From: Turritopsis dohrnii
Lineage: Eukaryota > Cnidaria > Hydrozoa > Anthoathecata > Oceaniidae
Direction of reading: 5' to 3'
NCBI GenBank assembly: GCA_027922465.2
Contig: BQMF02000002.1
Location: forward strand, 2,852,001 to 2,916,000
DNA: 64,000 nucleotides
In this document: one piece after another, positions 47,401 through 60,000 of the stretch
How the letters are laid out: each line of letters starts with the position of its first letter
Position numbering within the stretch: position 1 is the first letter of the stretch
Translations under genes and position numbers: made by a program
The notes under the pieces: model-generated
The model's database searches: none
What the model was told of the DNA's origin: nothing
Seen by the model: the letters and a program-made list of their open reading frames with translations, nothing else

Positions 47401-48326
47401 CCCTTCTAATAAATGCCACCCAAGCAGTCAGTGTTGACAGTGTAAAAAAAAAAACAATTAAAGTAACTTTCACTAAAACCCTGAAACATCAGGTTTTGAG
47501 AAACCATAAGCATAAGTTCTTACAGCGTACAGCTGTAATTTTCAGATGACAAACTTTTGTTTTTGAAGGCACTATGTGAATGTTCTTGTCATTAAGACAT
47601 GATGAACTTGGTATTTACCTTGCGAACAGTACTTGCAACATATCTCCATACATATAATTTTCGGTTATATATTATAGTAACCCAACCTGACTGGTGTATC
47701 TTTGAAGTGATGTATCCTATGAAAGATAGGTAGTAGTCAACTGTAAAAAAGAAATTTTAAAAAAAAGTTTCCATATTTCAACAAATTTTTAATTAACTAA
47801 CGATTATTTTAAATTATTATGAATTCAATTTTTTTTAATTTTCCAAAATATTCAGTTCCAAATGGACAATTTAGATGTGGTCCATAATTCTCATAAAATA
47901 TAACTGATTTAAATTTTATTTTTGTTAAGAAATAGGTAACAATTGTACCTTTGTTATTATTTGGCGCCAAACACTGAGCTATCTCCAATGGAAGTGTCCC
48001 ACCAAATGTAAGCAACTGATGTGTTTCGGTTTGTTCAATCACTTGATTGAAGTAACTAAATATATTCAAAAAACATTTCTAGAACAATAAAATATATTGC
48101 TCTTTATTAAAACTGCCTTCAGATCATCTGAATCAAACTTCCAACTTAAGAACCTATCAAGATATCGGTGATAAATAAATAGCTTTTACTTTCTTGTAGA
48201 TGGTGTTCTTTTAGCAGAGAAATCATTATCTTGACCAAATGAAGTATTTGCAAGTCGATACGGCGAATCTGCTCTTCCAATGATTGAATCGTCATGAAAC
48301 TTTGTATTCCTTTTAGGGGTATACAT
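38415..48326 (-). CDS. NUP133: Nucleoporin NUP133 (Y-complex of the nuclear pore)
   Basis: Scaffold nucleoporin of the Nup107-160 Y-complex. Thirty-seven exons sum to 3285 nt, 1094 residues (human about 1156): 48190-48326, 47949-48055, 47619-47716, 47052-47294, 46547-46606, 46323-46430, 45952-46001, 45798-45870, 45663-45719, 45420-45531, 45280-45347, 45091-45181, 44944-45012, 44680-44758, 44557-44602, 44323-44409, 44080-44212, 43700-43803, 43159-43241, 42915-43017, 42209-42328, 42049-42130, 41882-41940, 41769-41816, 41621-41697, 41293-41363, 41043-41176, 40773-40812, 40502-40617, 40368-40427, 40145-40220, 39930-40033, 39682-39738, 39529-39600, 39077-39135, 38895-38980 and 38415-38530. A short disordered N-terminus leads into the beta-propeller (GMLSNIGRRVSSFW is the clearest match), then the alpha-solenoid (VPWT; QVVLLADIFLDGYECQL; KYGYYEEASKLAEKYEDF; YEHLSWL). 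The 3' border of exon 23 is non-canonical. Confidence 0.93.
39400..39505. repeat. Three-copy tandem repeat in a NUP133 intron
   Basis: A unit of roughly 36-40 bases containing AACTCATGATGG...GGTGATA..GAAGG occurs three times with small indels. It lies left of exon 34 (39529-39600), in the intron that follows it on the minus strand, with no sign of coding. Confidence 0.7.
42425..42665. repeat. G-rich repeats in a NUP133 intron
   Basis: Several diverged copies of a motif like AATAARCGGGGTGGGTGGAAA are scattered over 240 bases between exons 20 and 21. The G-rich strand is plus, opposite to the gene. Could be a decayed MITE with array-type ends, similar in style to the GCGCCCC element in GANAB, but no termini were found. 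Confidence 0.5.
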
Positions 48327-49561
48327 TCTAATACTAAATTCGTAAATCAAAACAAAGCAGGTTATGTCTACTCTTCACAACAAAGACATTTCGGAGGGTG
48401 AGAGAAAGGAAGACTTCCATAGAATTCAAGTTAGATATTTTTCATTACTATACATAAATCTTATCATTTACAAAAGTAAAATTCTAAATTAGCGAATATT
48501 TATAATAGTCCCATCATTTCTAAGTTACAACTGACCAACGATGGACATAATATGAAACACTGCATTGAAATCCATGGAGTACCCTAACTTTGATCAGACA
48601 AAAACTTGGCAAATGAAACTGTACCCTGCACCTACTAATTACGGATACGCACTGCATTTTCACCAAGTTTTTATTATCCTTCTATTTACACAAAAAAAGC
48701 CAAGAAAAATAAAAAGGACTTATCTGCCAGAATAAACTGAAGCTGACTTTTGGAATAAGCAACCTTCGTAGTATACAGAAGGTTCATACAAGAGACTACT
48801 TTTTTCCAGAGATTAAATTTCTCAAGGTATCTGCAAATTTGCCAACACTGTGCTCATTACTAGGTCAAACAATGCAATGACAACATACAGTGACAACATA
48901 CAGTGACCATAAAACTCACATTAAGATAGAAACAGAATTTTACACCACAGCTCATTCATTCAATTTTATCTTGAAGAGTTTTTGGTAAATCAACTTTAGA
49001 ATTAGCTTTAAATTAATTTTGATGCAAACTGTGTAATAAGCAGTAATTATAATAAACAATCTTTTGACACTTTCAACTCCACAAGTTTCATATAATATTT
49101 GTTTCTGATACAAATCAGGCATACAGCCGTTTCAAATAAGTCATCAGTCATTTTATACTTAAATACCACTATCATCTGTCCACAGAGCAAATAATCAAAT
49201 TTACTGATATAAAAAACAAAAACACACTCAATCTTAATGGTAAAGAAAAAATGACTTCAAAATGAATTCGGACCTTACTCTTCACTTTAATGATGGAAGA
49301 GAAACCCCGCTCCGAAAACATAAAAAGTTCGTAAAAATAAATACAAGAATGTTTTTATTACATCCGTTCCACGTTCTCCATCCATCCATTTCGTTTGATA
49401 GGAGAAGACTATCCAGTTTACACCAATTCTTAAGAATTATTCAATGCTGATATCTTGAACGTCTTCACCTGCAAAGTTATTAAAGCAAATTGACTCAAAA
49501 AAATAACAAAAAACATGTAATGAGAATAGCTTCTAGAAGATTGGTACACACCAATTAAGTG
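48327..49561. other. Spacer between FRMD8 3' end and NUP133 start
   Basis: Both neighbours are on the minus strand. The 1.2 kb should hold the FRMD8 3' UTR and the NUP133 promoter. No repeat, RNA or frame is supported. Confidence 0.6.
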
Positions 49562-52500
49562 TCATCTTTTGAATGGCCTGCTCAGTGAGAAATTATGTTT
49601 TTTGTCTGGCTGGAATGTCGAATAGCCTGTTGAAAAAATAATCATAATGATAATCACAAGCACAATCAGGAGGTCATCCAGGCTGCATAAAGATTTTTTC
49701 ATGATAAATAAATCACAAATTATGAAAAATTTACTTATGTTCAATAATTTGCTGTAGTCAGCTGACGTCGGTCTGAAAATAGAGGTGACATGAGATACAT
49801 AGGTTGACGGCTATTGCAATGCTAACCTACAGCTCTACAGATATTTATTTTTAAAACATAATGAAAACATCAAACTGCCCTTTCATCGAAATTTACAGAA
49901 GATTAATATAAGACATGCAAAATCAGAAAGATTCAATTTGACTTGTGGAGCTAGTGCTGAGCTAGTGCTTACGTTTTTGGTACATTCATAACATTAAGAA
50001 ACTGAACGCACGAATCCACCATGCAGTCCATCATGCAAGCTTGTCTTGATAAGATTTGGATCTGTTGTGGTTCAGCTTCTCCATCAGTATTAACTATATC
50101 ATATTCGATGCACAAAGCGTCAGGTGATCCATCTTCTTTTAAATATTCCCAAGATAGATCGTCATAAGCAATATGCATCAACACAGCCTAATGCAAGCAA
50201 GGGACATTTTTAGAAGCAGTTTCTCTACTGGTTAAAGTCATAAGAGTAGTGTAGTACTGGTGTTGTACCTCCATGAGACTCTTGAACACTGTTATGCCGT
50301 TACGGTTGATACCAACAATAATTTCCTTTTCACAGGACTTCCAAATTTTCCAGCTATCATATTCTTGCAAAACTTTACCCCGGAAAAATGCACATCTGTT
50401 ATGAAACAGAAAAGGAACATGCATAGTTCAATCTTTGAACAAATTCAACAATTAAGCAATAAATCAATAACATACCCATAATATGGTAAGCTTCGGCAGT
50501 ATTCAAGAAATTTGACTTGACAAGCGAGAATGCTGTCTGTTTTCTTTGTAGCGTGCTCATGTTGATCACGCAATCGCTGTTCAGTGCCAGTGATACGAAA
50601 TTGCTGGATAATCTTATTGGAACCAATTGCGTAATACGGAAGGAATTTCGAAAGTTGCTTTCTACATAGAAAAACAGGGTGTCTTTTCACTAACATTAAT
50701 GTGGCTATTATTTTGTGAGGTACACTCTTTCCGAAATTATCAGTATATTCAAATGAATTGCAAGATATTCATATGCTCATTTCCTATGCAACTGAGAAGC
50801 CATTAAAGAAGCTACAAGGTAAACAATGAACAAAGACGTTGGAAAAACATTTCAGGAGATATAACCAGATCTGACCAGAATGAAAGCACCGCAAGGGAAA
50901 CATACCTTAAATATCCAGGTTTAAGAGATGACGAGTAAGGTCCAAGCTCTATTCGAACGAGCAACCCACCCAATATTTCTGCGTCAGCAACAGGTATAGG
51001 GTACTTTGCATTCAGTATGTTGTATCGAGCCTAAAACATTAAAATGATAGTTTCAGTTAAAGAAGAAAACTCAGATGATGAAAATGATGAAAAATTTGAT
51101 TCTCAAACTACTATTCAAGTAAATCAGAATGTAGATTCAAAATTACCCCTGTCGATCAGCAAATATGAAATAAAGGTTATACATTATCACGGGATATTAT
51201 AAGTAAGGTTTTGATGACCACACTTTTTTGCAAGTGATTTTTCCATTATTTAACCAATGATCCACACAGTTTCGATCTACCAGCTTAAAATAGCTTGGGT
51301 AAACAACTTAAATAGGGCCTGGGATTTTAGGATAATGACCAAATGTTTTCCCAACTGAAATTTGAAGACATCATAAACCCTGTTGATTTACCTCTGCAAA
51401 TAATCTTTTTATCACTGTTTCATCAGTCTCCTAAAATATAATATAAAATAAATATATTATATTAAAGCAAATTTGTAAATCTATGTAAATCCACTTTCAT
51501 TCATAGACTCAATTGAATTTAAGTAAAATGAAAATAGCCAACCATTTCCTCATCTTTTACTGAACAAAAGGAATTTCTTTGAAATACAAGCACAGGTTCA
51601 TCTAAAAAAATATAAAATGTCAATACACAAATTGAAACATTGACTTGACTTATGGTTAAAAACGAAACACACCATTCAGGGCCAAAACTTGCTCTTGACA
51701 TGATGAAAATTCAAGCAACATATCACGCCACTGTTTTCTTAAAAGATACGGTATGTGATGGCTCTTTAGTTGTATCTCTATAACATAAAGGAACGCTCAA
51801 GGAAATTCATTCCTTAAACCATAAAGGTGCATGTGGACCATATAATGGCATTATATACATGATAACCCGTTCTTTCAAATATGAAAAGAATTTTCACCAA
51901 CAAATTTGGTCTCATATCTTGTATATATACTCATGTTTTAAAATAGTTAGTTAGTGTAAATAGGGTCTGAGCACAGAACACCAGCAAATCAATGTTTAAA
52001 ACAAAAGAATTATATACATGCATAAGCTCTGTAACACATGTTAATTTTTTTGTATAAAAATGTCTTATGTAGAATAACACGCGAAAATAAAACTGTTTTG
52101 ATCATGAAACCAAAAATACATTCAAAATAACTATTATTTTGAACTAGATCTTTGAATGCCAAAGACAGTGACCAGTGGTAGATAGTGTAAAGAAATCCTT
52201 TGCCATTTGCACTCTCTCTTGCAGATAAGGTAACTCTTACCACAGTTTATTTCAAATGTATAATTTGCAGATATCCATTCAATCTCACAAACTAACCAGA
52301 TTTTGTGTTTGGCTAAATCATTTCCATTTTTGATGATGATGATGAAGAAGAAAATGCTTTTTTTAACATATTTTTCAACCCACTTCAATATATTTATGAC
52401 TAATTGCTAGAAGCTATGCTAAAGATATTCCATAATTTAGGAAGAAAAAAGAAGTTCATCTATCGTTGCAAAAACATAACATAAATGAAACAAACCTTCA

Positions 52501-53451
52501 AGTATGTATTTCAAATTTGATCAGTAAAAGAAGAACAAAGGAAAACAAAGATAAATTCTTCATCTGAAGAAAAATTTTAGGCAGCACCAACTATATCAGT
52601 GGTCAATAGAAGCTGCATAATGGAAGCTTACCAAGATAAGGTGAAACCATCCAAATCGAAAATACTTTGCTAGCAGACCTTGGTATTGATAGGATTTCCA
52701 GCATCATCCTCTTAATTTCACCAGCAGTTGTTAGTTTTCCCTTTTCCAGTTGCAGTAAATGACCCTCTCCTTCTTTGAGGAAAATCGCAACATTAATGGC
52801 TGAAAGCAAAAGTGATACTACAGTACTAATAATTTGTAATGGCAATATATCCTTGACTATTATTGTTGTTGCAAGTCACAAAATCACAAGGCATGGTTTC
52901 TCTCATTCTTACAGTAACAGATCCCATGAAATACACCATTTACGTAGTTTTTGTTTATCATCAACATTTTAAGCATAAGTCTAAGGCATAAAAACTTCAT
53001 GAAGGACTTAAGAGAAAAAGTATGAGAAGAAAAGAAAGTTAGGTAGGATCAATATCATGTAAACATGCGTGGAAACCAAAATCAAACTACATTATAAAAT
53101 TATGATGAAAGTTCTATTAAAATGTTTTAAGCAATACTTACACTTTGGTGTTTCACTAGTACTAGGTCCAGTTGGTGTTTGAATATCTTGAACATTTTTA
53201 AACAAATTTTTGCTGTTATGTTTGACAGCAGATTCGATGTCAAGGTGCAATGGTCTCAATTTGGACTTATTTGTATGTGTTGCATCAGTTTCATCAGGAC
53301 ATTCATCAGCCACATCTAAGCCAGTATCAGTATTGTCAAATGTGCTATATGTAGCATTTTCTTTTGTTGGGCTTTTCTTAGACTGGACTAATAGTGTTTC
53401 TTTTTCATTATCGTCATGAATTGTTGATTCTGCCTCTAATCGATCTTCCAT
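49562..53451 (-). CDS. FRMD8: FERM domain-containing protein 8 (iRhom-binding iTAP)
   Basis: FRMD8 binds the cytoplasmic tail of iRhoms and stabilises the iRhom-ADAM17 sheddase complex in vertebrates. Eleven exons: 53142-53451, 52632-52799, 51673-51777, 51543-51601, 51392-51430, 50906-51030, 50476-50661, 50269-50395, 49973-50187, 49735-49772 and 49562-49626; 1437 nt, 478 residues (human 464). The first about 100 residues are an acidic, Ser/Thr-rich extension. Then comes FERM F1 (GKLTTAGEIKRMMLEILSIP, FSIWMVSP), then F2 (DEPVLVFQRNSF; LGGLLVRIELGPY) and the F3/PH-like part (CRSLPYYGCAFFRGKV; YDDLSWEYL). The human protein's long tail after F3 is mostly absent; this one ends about 35 residues after the last FERM block with SLSRPFKR. 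Identification is by remembered sequence and is good. Confidence 0.88.
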
Positions 53452-53980
53452 TTTTCCTGTATAAATACAACAAAATTAAACACTGTTAATGTAACTGGAG
53501 CCTTTATGTGAACTGCAAAATTTCTGCAAAATAGATGGGTAATAACCTAGCTACTACCGTTTGTATTTCATGTCATTTTGACTTCAAATTGAAGTATCTG
53601 ATCTCCTGAAGCATAACTGTTGCTGGAGGAGTGTTTTTTACCTTAGACTTTTTGTGTTGTGGTTTGTGTATGATCCTGACTGCACTGTTGTGCACTTGAC
53701 TGTACTATTACTGTATTATTATGCAGTGCATGCCAGTGTTCAATCAATGGGGGTAAAATATGCACAGCAATCTACCTGCTGATGATTATCACAATGACCA
53801 AAAACAACTAAGACATACACATGTTAAGATAATTCCTCAATTTTCACTTTCTTTTGGCTATGTTTATATTATAATGCACTCCAACCATATTGTAGGGAGT
53901 ACAGTTGTATTTTTATCATGTAAAATTAGTGGGAAATGAAATAAATATTTTAACAATAAAATGGCTTTTCTCTTCTTCTT

Positions 53981-54174
53981 AGACTAATCGAAGAAAAATT
54001 TAACAATACAGACCTAACTATTTGGCTGCTTTACAATAACGATGGCAGTATTTGCGAATTAAACTATCGCATGAAAACATGTCGGACAAAAAGTCAGGCC
54101 AGAACTGATTTCAGTCGGACAATTTTGAGTCTGGGTCGGACAATGTCCGATGTCCGACCGCTATTTTGAGGCTT
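53981..54174 (-). mobile_element. Truncated end of the GTCGGACA-type element
   Basis: About 195 bases match 14,017-14,218 in inverted orientation with roughly nine in ten bases the same by eye: terminal AAGCCTC-AAATAGCGG, GTCGGACATCGGACATTGTC, and on to the AGTCT-like inner border. No partner terminus was found, so only one end survives. It shows that the family is dispersed in this genome. Confidence 0.85.
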
Positions 54175-54860
54175 GCTAAATGCATCTTTTCTTGGTTCTT
54201 TCTTTTCTTGGTTTTTTCTTGGTTTTCCAACTCGGAAAGTTGGTAAAATTGTCGGAAAAAAATATTGATAACATAACATGTCGCAATAATCTAAAAAATG
54301 CTGACCGAATCTCTGACTCTCTCTTTTGTCCGCCATTATGTTTTGCAGATTTAGACTAGTTTTCTGTACATTTTCAATCTAATGGTCATCACTTACAACA
54401 ACAAAACATGCAAACGAAGAACGATAGAGAACGAAGGCTAGTATAGAGTGGCCCGTGTGAAAGTTGCAATATTTTTTTATGCCGACTGACCGACCAATTA
54501 ATTAAGGCTGTTGTTGACCCGAACAGAACATATTTGAATTTGCCACCTTATGGGTAAGTTTATGGTAATTTGAATTACTACCATGCAATGAATATAGGTT
54601 CTTCTGTTCGTTTTCAGCAAGTGATTCTGCCAAATTTTTTTTAATGTTTTCACTGCAGCTTATACTTTGGGGAAAATCCTATTTTCCCTAGGTGAAAAAC
54701 CTAAAGTCGTTGAACAGCCATCTAAAAAACTTTAAAAAATAAATACCAATAATAAAGAAGATGAAAAGCAAGATGAAAAAATATAGAAAATATAGACACA
54801 GAAATCCAATTAAATAACCACAGGAATTTTCCAACACACCACAAACATAGTTCTTAATCA

Positions 54861-56524
54861 TATACCCTCTATCGTCCTAACTTCGGACATCCTTCCAAAC
54901 TTCGGACATAAAAAAAACATATCCGCAAAATACAAACCATATCAATAAAAGTCCATACTGCACTGTGAATTAAACTATAAATTAAAACGTGTCATAACTA
55001 AACTTACAAAAATGAAACACTTAAATTAGTTGACTGTACCCTTGAGACTAACATGATTTATAATTACTGTGCGTTTAAAGGCGAATATCCACTTTGTCCA
55101 CGGACATAAATACGAACATATGCAGGTGCTCATTACGTAGAGAAGAGTATTGTAAAATCATCATACACAATTGATTAGTATCAAAGAAAAAAGTCGAAAA
55201 AAATGTAAACAAAACACTTCGCTAAACAATATTCAATGCTTGGTTCTCTGGTTACCTGGTTCTCATTCAGTTACAGATAAAAGATGCAATAGTTATTTTA
55301 AAAGTTAATACCAGTAGAAACCGTCTGCTATAATACTATTTTAAGTTGTTCGACAGGATTGCTTTTGCAATCCCTTGAGGATAACCTTTATCGTTATTTT
55401 CAAATCACTTATTTTCTACACGCTTATAGCGCTTCACGCTTATTTACACTTCACGCTGACTTTATTGCGTTTCAACACATTATTTTTTATCAGCTTTATC
55501 TAATATTTTAGTATTTATTAGATTTCGCTAAGCGAAAGATATTGGTTTCGGCGGCGTTCTATCTATCTATCTAATCTATGTACGGCGAAGGTTTTTTAGT
55601 ATCGCACTTACTAACTTAAAATTCTTTTATTTCTATTTCTTTTTATCCTTGCTCTCATGACCACGATATGTTTTCGTATATTTCGTGAGCTGTAAAGTGT
55701 ATTTACCACATAGTCACAAAAAAAAAGGATCTTTCCCTAAAGGAAAAACAAAAAGAAGGGTTTCAATTACTTTTTTGATTCGAAGTACCACTGTGAAATT
55801 TAAATTAAGTAAACTTTAGTGACGCTTTTGATGTTGATATCCTTCGAGGATCAACTGCAGTGAAGAAGAAGCCTTACAAGCAGTTTTAATTTTTAACTCT
55901 AGCTTCAAACCGTCTATTGCAAACAAACTATTTGTTTGTTATTTGATTTGTTTATTTTGTTTGAGTATTTTGGATAGATTTTCGTTTTTTAAAATTTTTT
56001 CGAACAAATCTTTTTTTTCTTATCTCTTTTGGCTCACGTTTTTTTTATAAAATCATTTTTTTTAAAAAAAATTCATGTTTACAACTCATACAAGTATATT
56101 TCTTTTGTTATGTTTCAATTTGTGACGTGGTTTTTAATAAAGTTAGGTTTACACAATAAAACTTTTTTTATTTCTATGCTTACACTAGCAGATCTTTTTA
56201 ACAAAATGTATCAGTAGGGCAACTAGGCTCAGAAACAGGGAGGTTACGCAGAAATACGAAAACACGTATCACTATGAAGACGGGTTTATTATAAATTCCG
56301 CTCTGCAACCCAATGAATCCTCAAGTTATGTATTTAGAATGGGCGTTATTTATAGGTCGCTATTCTTAAAAAAAGATAAGCGAAATCTTTCGACCATCCG
56401 GTCGTCTTGTTGTGACTTGGTTTGATTGGTTATGTACATTTCGTTTACCAGACAGGTCTGTTTATTTAGCATATCTGAAGTTTGGAAGGATTTCAAAAAG
56501 TTAGGTAGGGACGATAGACGGTAT
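54861..56524. mobile_element. 1.66-kb non-autonomous inverted-repeat element
   Basis: Both ends read TATACC-TCTATCGTCC, followed further in by TCCTTCCAAACTTC, in inverted orientation. TA is a possible duplication. The interior has a CTAT microsatellite (55,559-55,576) and several small palindromes, such as GATTGCTTTTGCAATC near 55,360. No transposase frame. Confidence 0.65.
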
Positions 56525-57024
56525 AATGGCTAATCTAAAAAAAAAACGTGGTCATATTATTTGTAATAATGGAGGGTAATACTAACAAGTCTTGGCACAT
56601 GTGCATAGAAAAAAGTAAGTGTTAATATTAAATTTCTGATCAAAATCTACTAAGGTTTTAATAATTTCTCTTACTTGATGATAAACCTGATGTTGATGAT
56701 GGTATTAATGCTGCCTGTTCAACACTGTTATCCATTGCAATTACACACCTCCACCTCCAGCTAATAACTTAAGCTGTGAACATCAAATAGCAAAGGGAAA
56801 TTTAGTTAATTGGCTTTATATTGTTGATTTTTTGTTTGTTTTACATTCAGGAAATTGATCACTTCCACATTTTTTATTTGTTTATTTATTGTAGCGCTCA
56901 GCACATTATCTGTAGTAGAGTAAATTTTACATTCTAAATTCTATACCAGATTAGACATCAAACGCTAGGGTACAAAACCCTATCATTGCGAAACGTCTCC
57001 CTCGGGGAATTTTGTTCTTTCAAA

Positions 57025-60000
57025 ATGGCGGAAGAAACAAGACGTCGCGTGATAGAAACTGAAGATGACGAAGATTCAAAATTGGTTTTCGAAACATCTG
57101 AAGAAGTCAAAGTCACCAAGACTTTTGACCAATTGAAACTTAGGGAAGATCTCCTTCGTGGAATCTATGCTTACGGTAATTTTCGCTTTCTTCTATAAGC
57201 TTTTTCTTGAAGAATAAGGATAAGTGTCAATCGAGCGAGCGAGGTACGATCTTTTTTGCTTTGAAACAGATGAAACAAATAAAATATGTTGAAAAACAAG
57301 TGTGAAAATTAGCTGGTCATATAACGGTGCAAACAACTTTTTTCATTTTTATTTTATTTTTCGTCTTGTTGTTTTTTTCTTCCAAAACAAGTTAACTTTG
57401 CCAGAGCAGAGCCAGAGGAGTTCAAGAGTTGCTATTTTTTTTTCGCACCCGCCACTCTCCGTCGTCCAGGATGTTTTAGGGCCAGGGTTAGGGTTATTTT
57501 TTATCTTTTTATTTTTTATCTCAGCCAACTAGTACAAAAATAAGGCAGATACATTTAGGAGGGGGGTGCGAAAAGGAAATAGCACCGGAGTTCAATCATC
57601 AATAATAAAGATTAATAATGAATTTGTATCGCAAACATGAAAAATAGCATCCTTTAAGATTGGCAACATAATGGACAAATGATAGAGAAATTAGAGTGAT
57701 TGCTTCGTTGGCTAATTATTCTTTTGTTTTTTGTTTTTTTTTTCCAATTCCTGTCTACCAAATGATCAGATCAGAAAAATGTGCACTCATTTGTTATGGG
57801 AAAGAAATAAAACAATCAGTTTTTTTGTTTTTTTTCCTGTCTGCAGAAATTTTTGAGAAGTGGAAATTAACCTTAAAAGCCTTCTAAAAATCTAGACAGA
57901 CACAGTATTTTCAGATAATACAAGGGAAAAGATGAAATAAGAAAAGGAAGTGGGATGTTTAAAGCATTAGTTAGGAAGGCTGTCCAAGTCAGTACAATTG
58001 ACAAGAAAATCATAATTAAAAACCCGTCAATTAAAAAACCAATCCTTGAAAAATTGTTTTTTATGGCAGTTTGGATAAAGACAATTACAATTGCTGAAAT
58101 TTTGAAATTTAGACCCTCTAAAACAGCATCTACAGCCTCTCTTAACAGTATTTTTGTTCAGTGATTTTGTAGAAAACAACGTTGATCATTGAGATTTCAG
58201 GCCTTAATTGTAGCGAAAAGAAGCCTTGGGAACCATATTGCTGAGTTTTTTGTAATATCTTTCGTGAAAGAGTTAAACCATCGTTTTTAAAAAGCTTTTG
58301 TGCAAATCCATCTTACATAAAATATAACTTTCAAAGAAAGCAAAAATGACGTGTTTGGTCTGAAACAGATTAGATGTCTATGTCTGGTTCTGATGATTCT
58401 GATGATTCTTCTAAGTCTGAGAGCGTATATTTTGAGATATCCACAGCAACGTTTGAATTATTACCGGTCTTCCTTCGTTTAGCTGGATACTTGTGTGGCT
58501 TCATGGCAGATATCCTGTACATTTAATTTTTTTTTACTTTACTCCCGCACAGATCTTTTTCTAATGTGAATTCACTTCAGTTTCCCATTCATGTACCATT
58601 TTCAACGAAACAACGAACAACAAAAACAGACATGATTTTTTCAACTACATTGAAAAACTATTCGTTTGCACAGAAAAATAGTTTTGGGAGGCTACCGCCT
58701 CCCAAATTATTTTTCTGTATTAGCCCCTGATTAATCAGGTCTTCCTTGTAATGGCAACCACAAAAGTGTTTTTACACAACTCTTATATAATTTAGGTAGT
58801 ATATTTTCACACTCTTTAAACAAACTCATTTGAATCTTCAGCTTGTCTGCTAATTCAGTGATTGTACCAAGAGAGGAGATGCATTATTTTTTTAAATGTG
58901 ATAATACCGACAGACAATTAAAATTTTTAATAGAAATAGAAATCTGGGGCCCATTTCATACCTCCTTTGAAGTGATGCAATACACAAAGAAAACCTTTTC
59001 CTAATTGAAAGCCGGTTTTAACTATGCCTGCCAATGGAAATAGTGATTTGCATACACAGTTTCGTTACTTTTTTGCCCAATCAGATTAATTTGTCTTAAT
59101 GAAATAACACCATGAAAAAAGAATTTTTGTACCATGAAAACCTAATGATAAACATTAACAAAAGGGAAGGTTTTCAGGCTTGTTCTATGGTAGTGAGTCA
59201 AGAGATGTAAAAGGAAGATGTGAAAAAGATTACAATGAAAACAATGGTAGGATTATAAAATGGATGTGTGGGGTTAAAGTAACAGAATATCTGGGATAGA
59301 GAAACAGGTTGCTATTAAATATCTTAAGAGAACACAACATTGGGTACTGGCATGGTTTGGTCATCAAGAAAAAATTGAAAGTAATGGTTTGTTGGTAGTT
59401 TTGAGGGGTTCGACCTCAGGTGACTTGGAGTAAAGTAGTAAAGAAAGATTTAAGAAAAAAGAAAGTAAAAAAATAGTTAAGGATAGGACAGTATGGAAGG
59501 CAGTGGCCAGAATCCATCCAACAGACATTAAATCAGGTAACATAAGGATCATGGTGACAAGTTTCTTAACTAATACATATTATTAAGTGCTTACCTATTT
59601 TCTGTAAATTACTCTGTTTCAATCTTTTGGGGACATGAAAAAAATTCATTTCTTCAATTTTGTGTCCTACTCTCTGATCATATTTTTCTTCGTAATGAAT
59701 GGCTAGTTAAAGCAATTTTGAATACAAACAGAGTAATTTCTTTCGTCACTAATATAATATATATTTACTAGACTGATTATCTGCTGTTTACACACATAAG
59801 AAATTAAATGGTTAATTAGGATTTATAAACTCAATTAAACTAGATCTTTTATAATCATCATGAATAGTCTTTCGTAAAATAGATTATAGTTTGTGGTAGT
59901 TGGATTATGTTGTCTACTCTGTCTTTGTTATGAATACCACGATCACTGTTTACTATGTTGTAAAAGGCCTATAAACATGAAATCGTTTTAATGTAATAGG

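Larger units (their letters stand above)
53452..57024. other. Divergent intergenic region FRMD8 / EIF4A3
   Basis: Holds a truncated transposon end (53981-54174), a 1.66-kb inverted-repeat element (54861-56524) and otherwise AT-rich sequence. Promoters of both genes should lie here. A minus-strand frame at 54,094-54,336 starts MADKRESQRFGQHF but runs into the transposon end and is not supported as an exon. Confidence 0.6.

Noticed and set aside
54094..54336. MADKRESQRF... as a 5' exon of FRMD8
   Set aside because: It runs without a splice site into a dispersed transposon end, and FRMD8 already has a start at 53,451.
58671..58730. Helitron 3' end
   Set aside because: The hairpin is right but it is not followed by CTRR, and no matching 5' TC end was seen.
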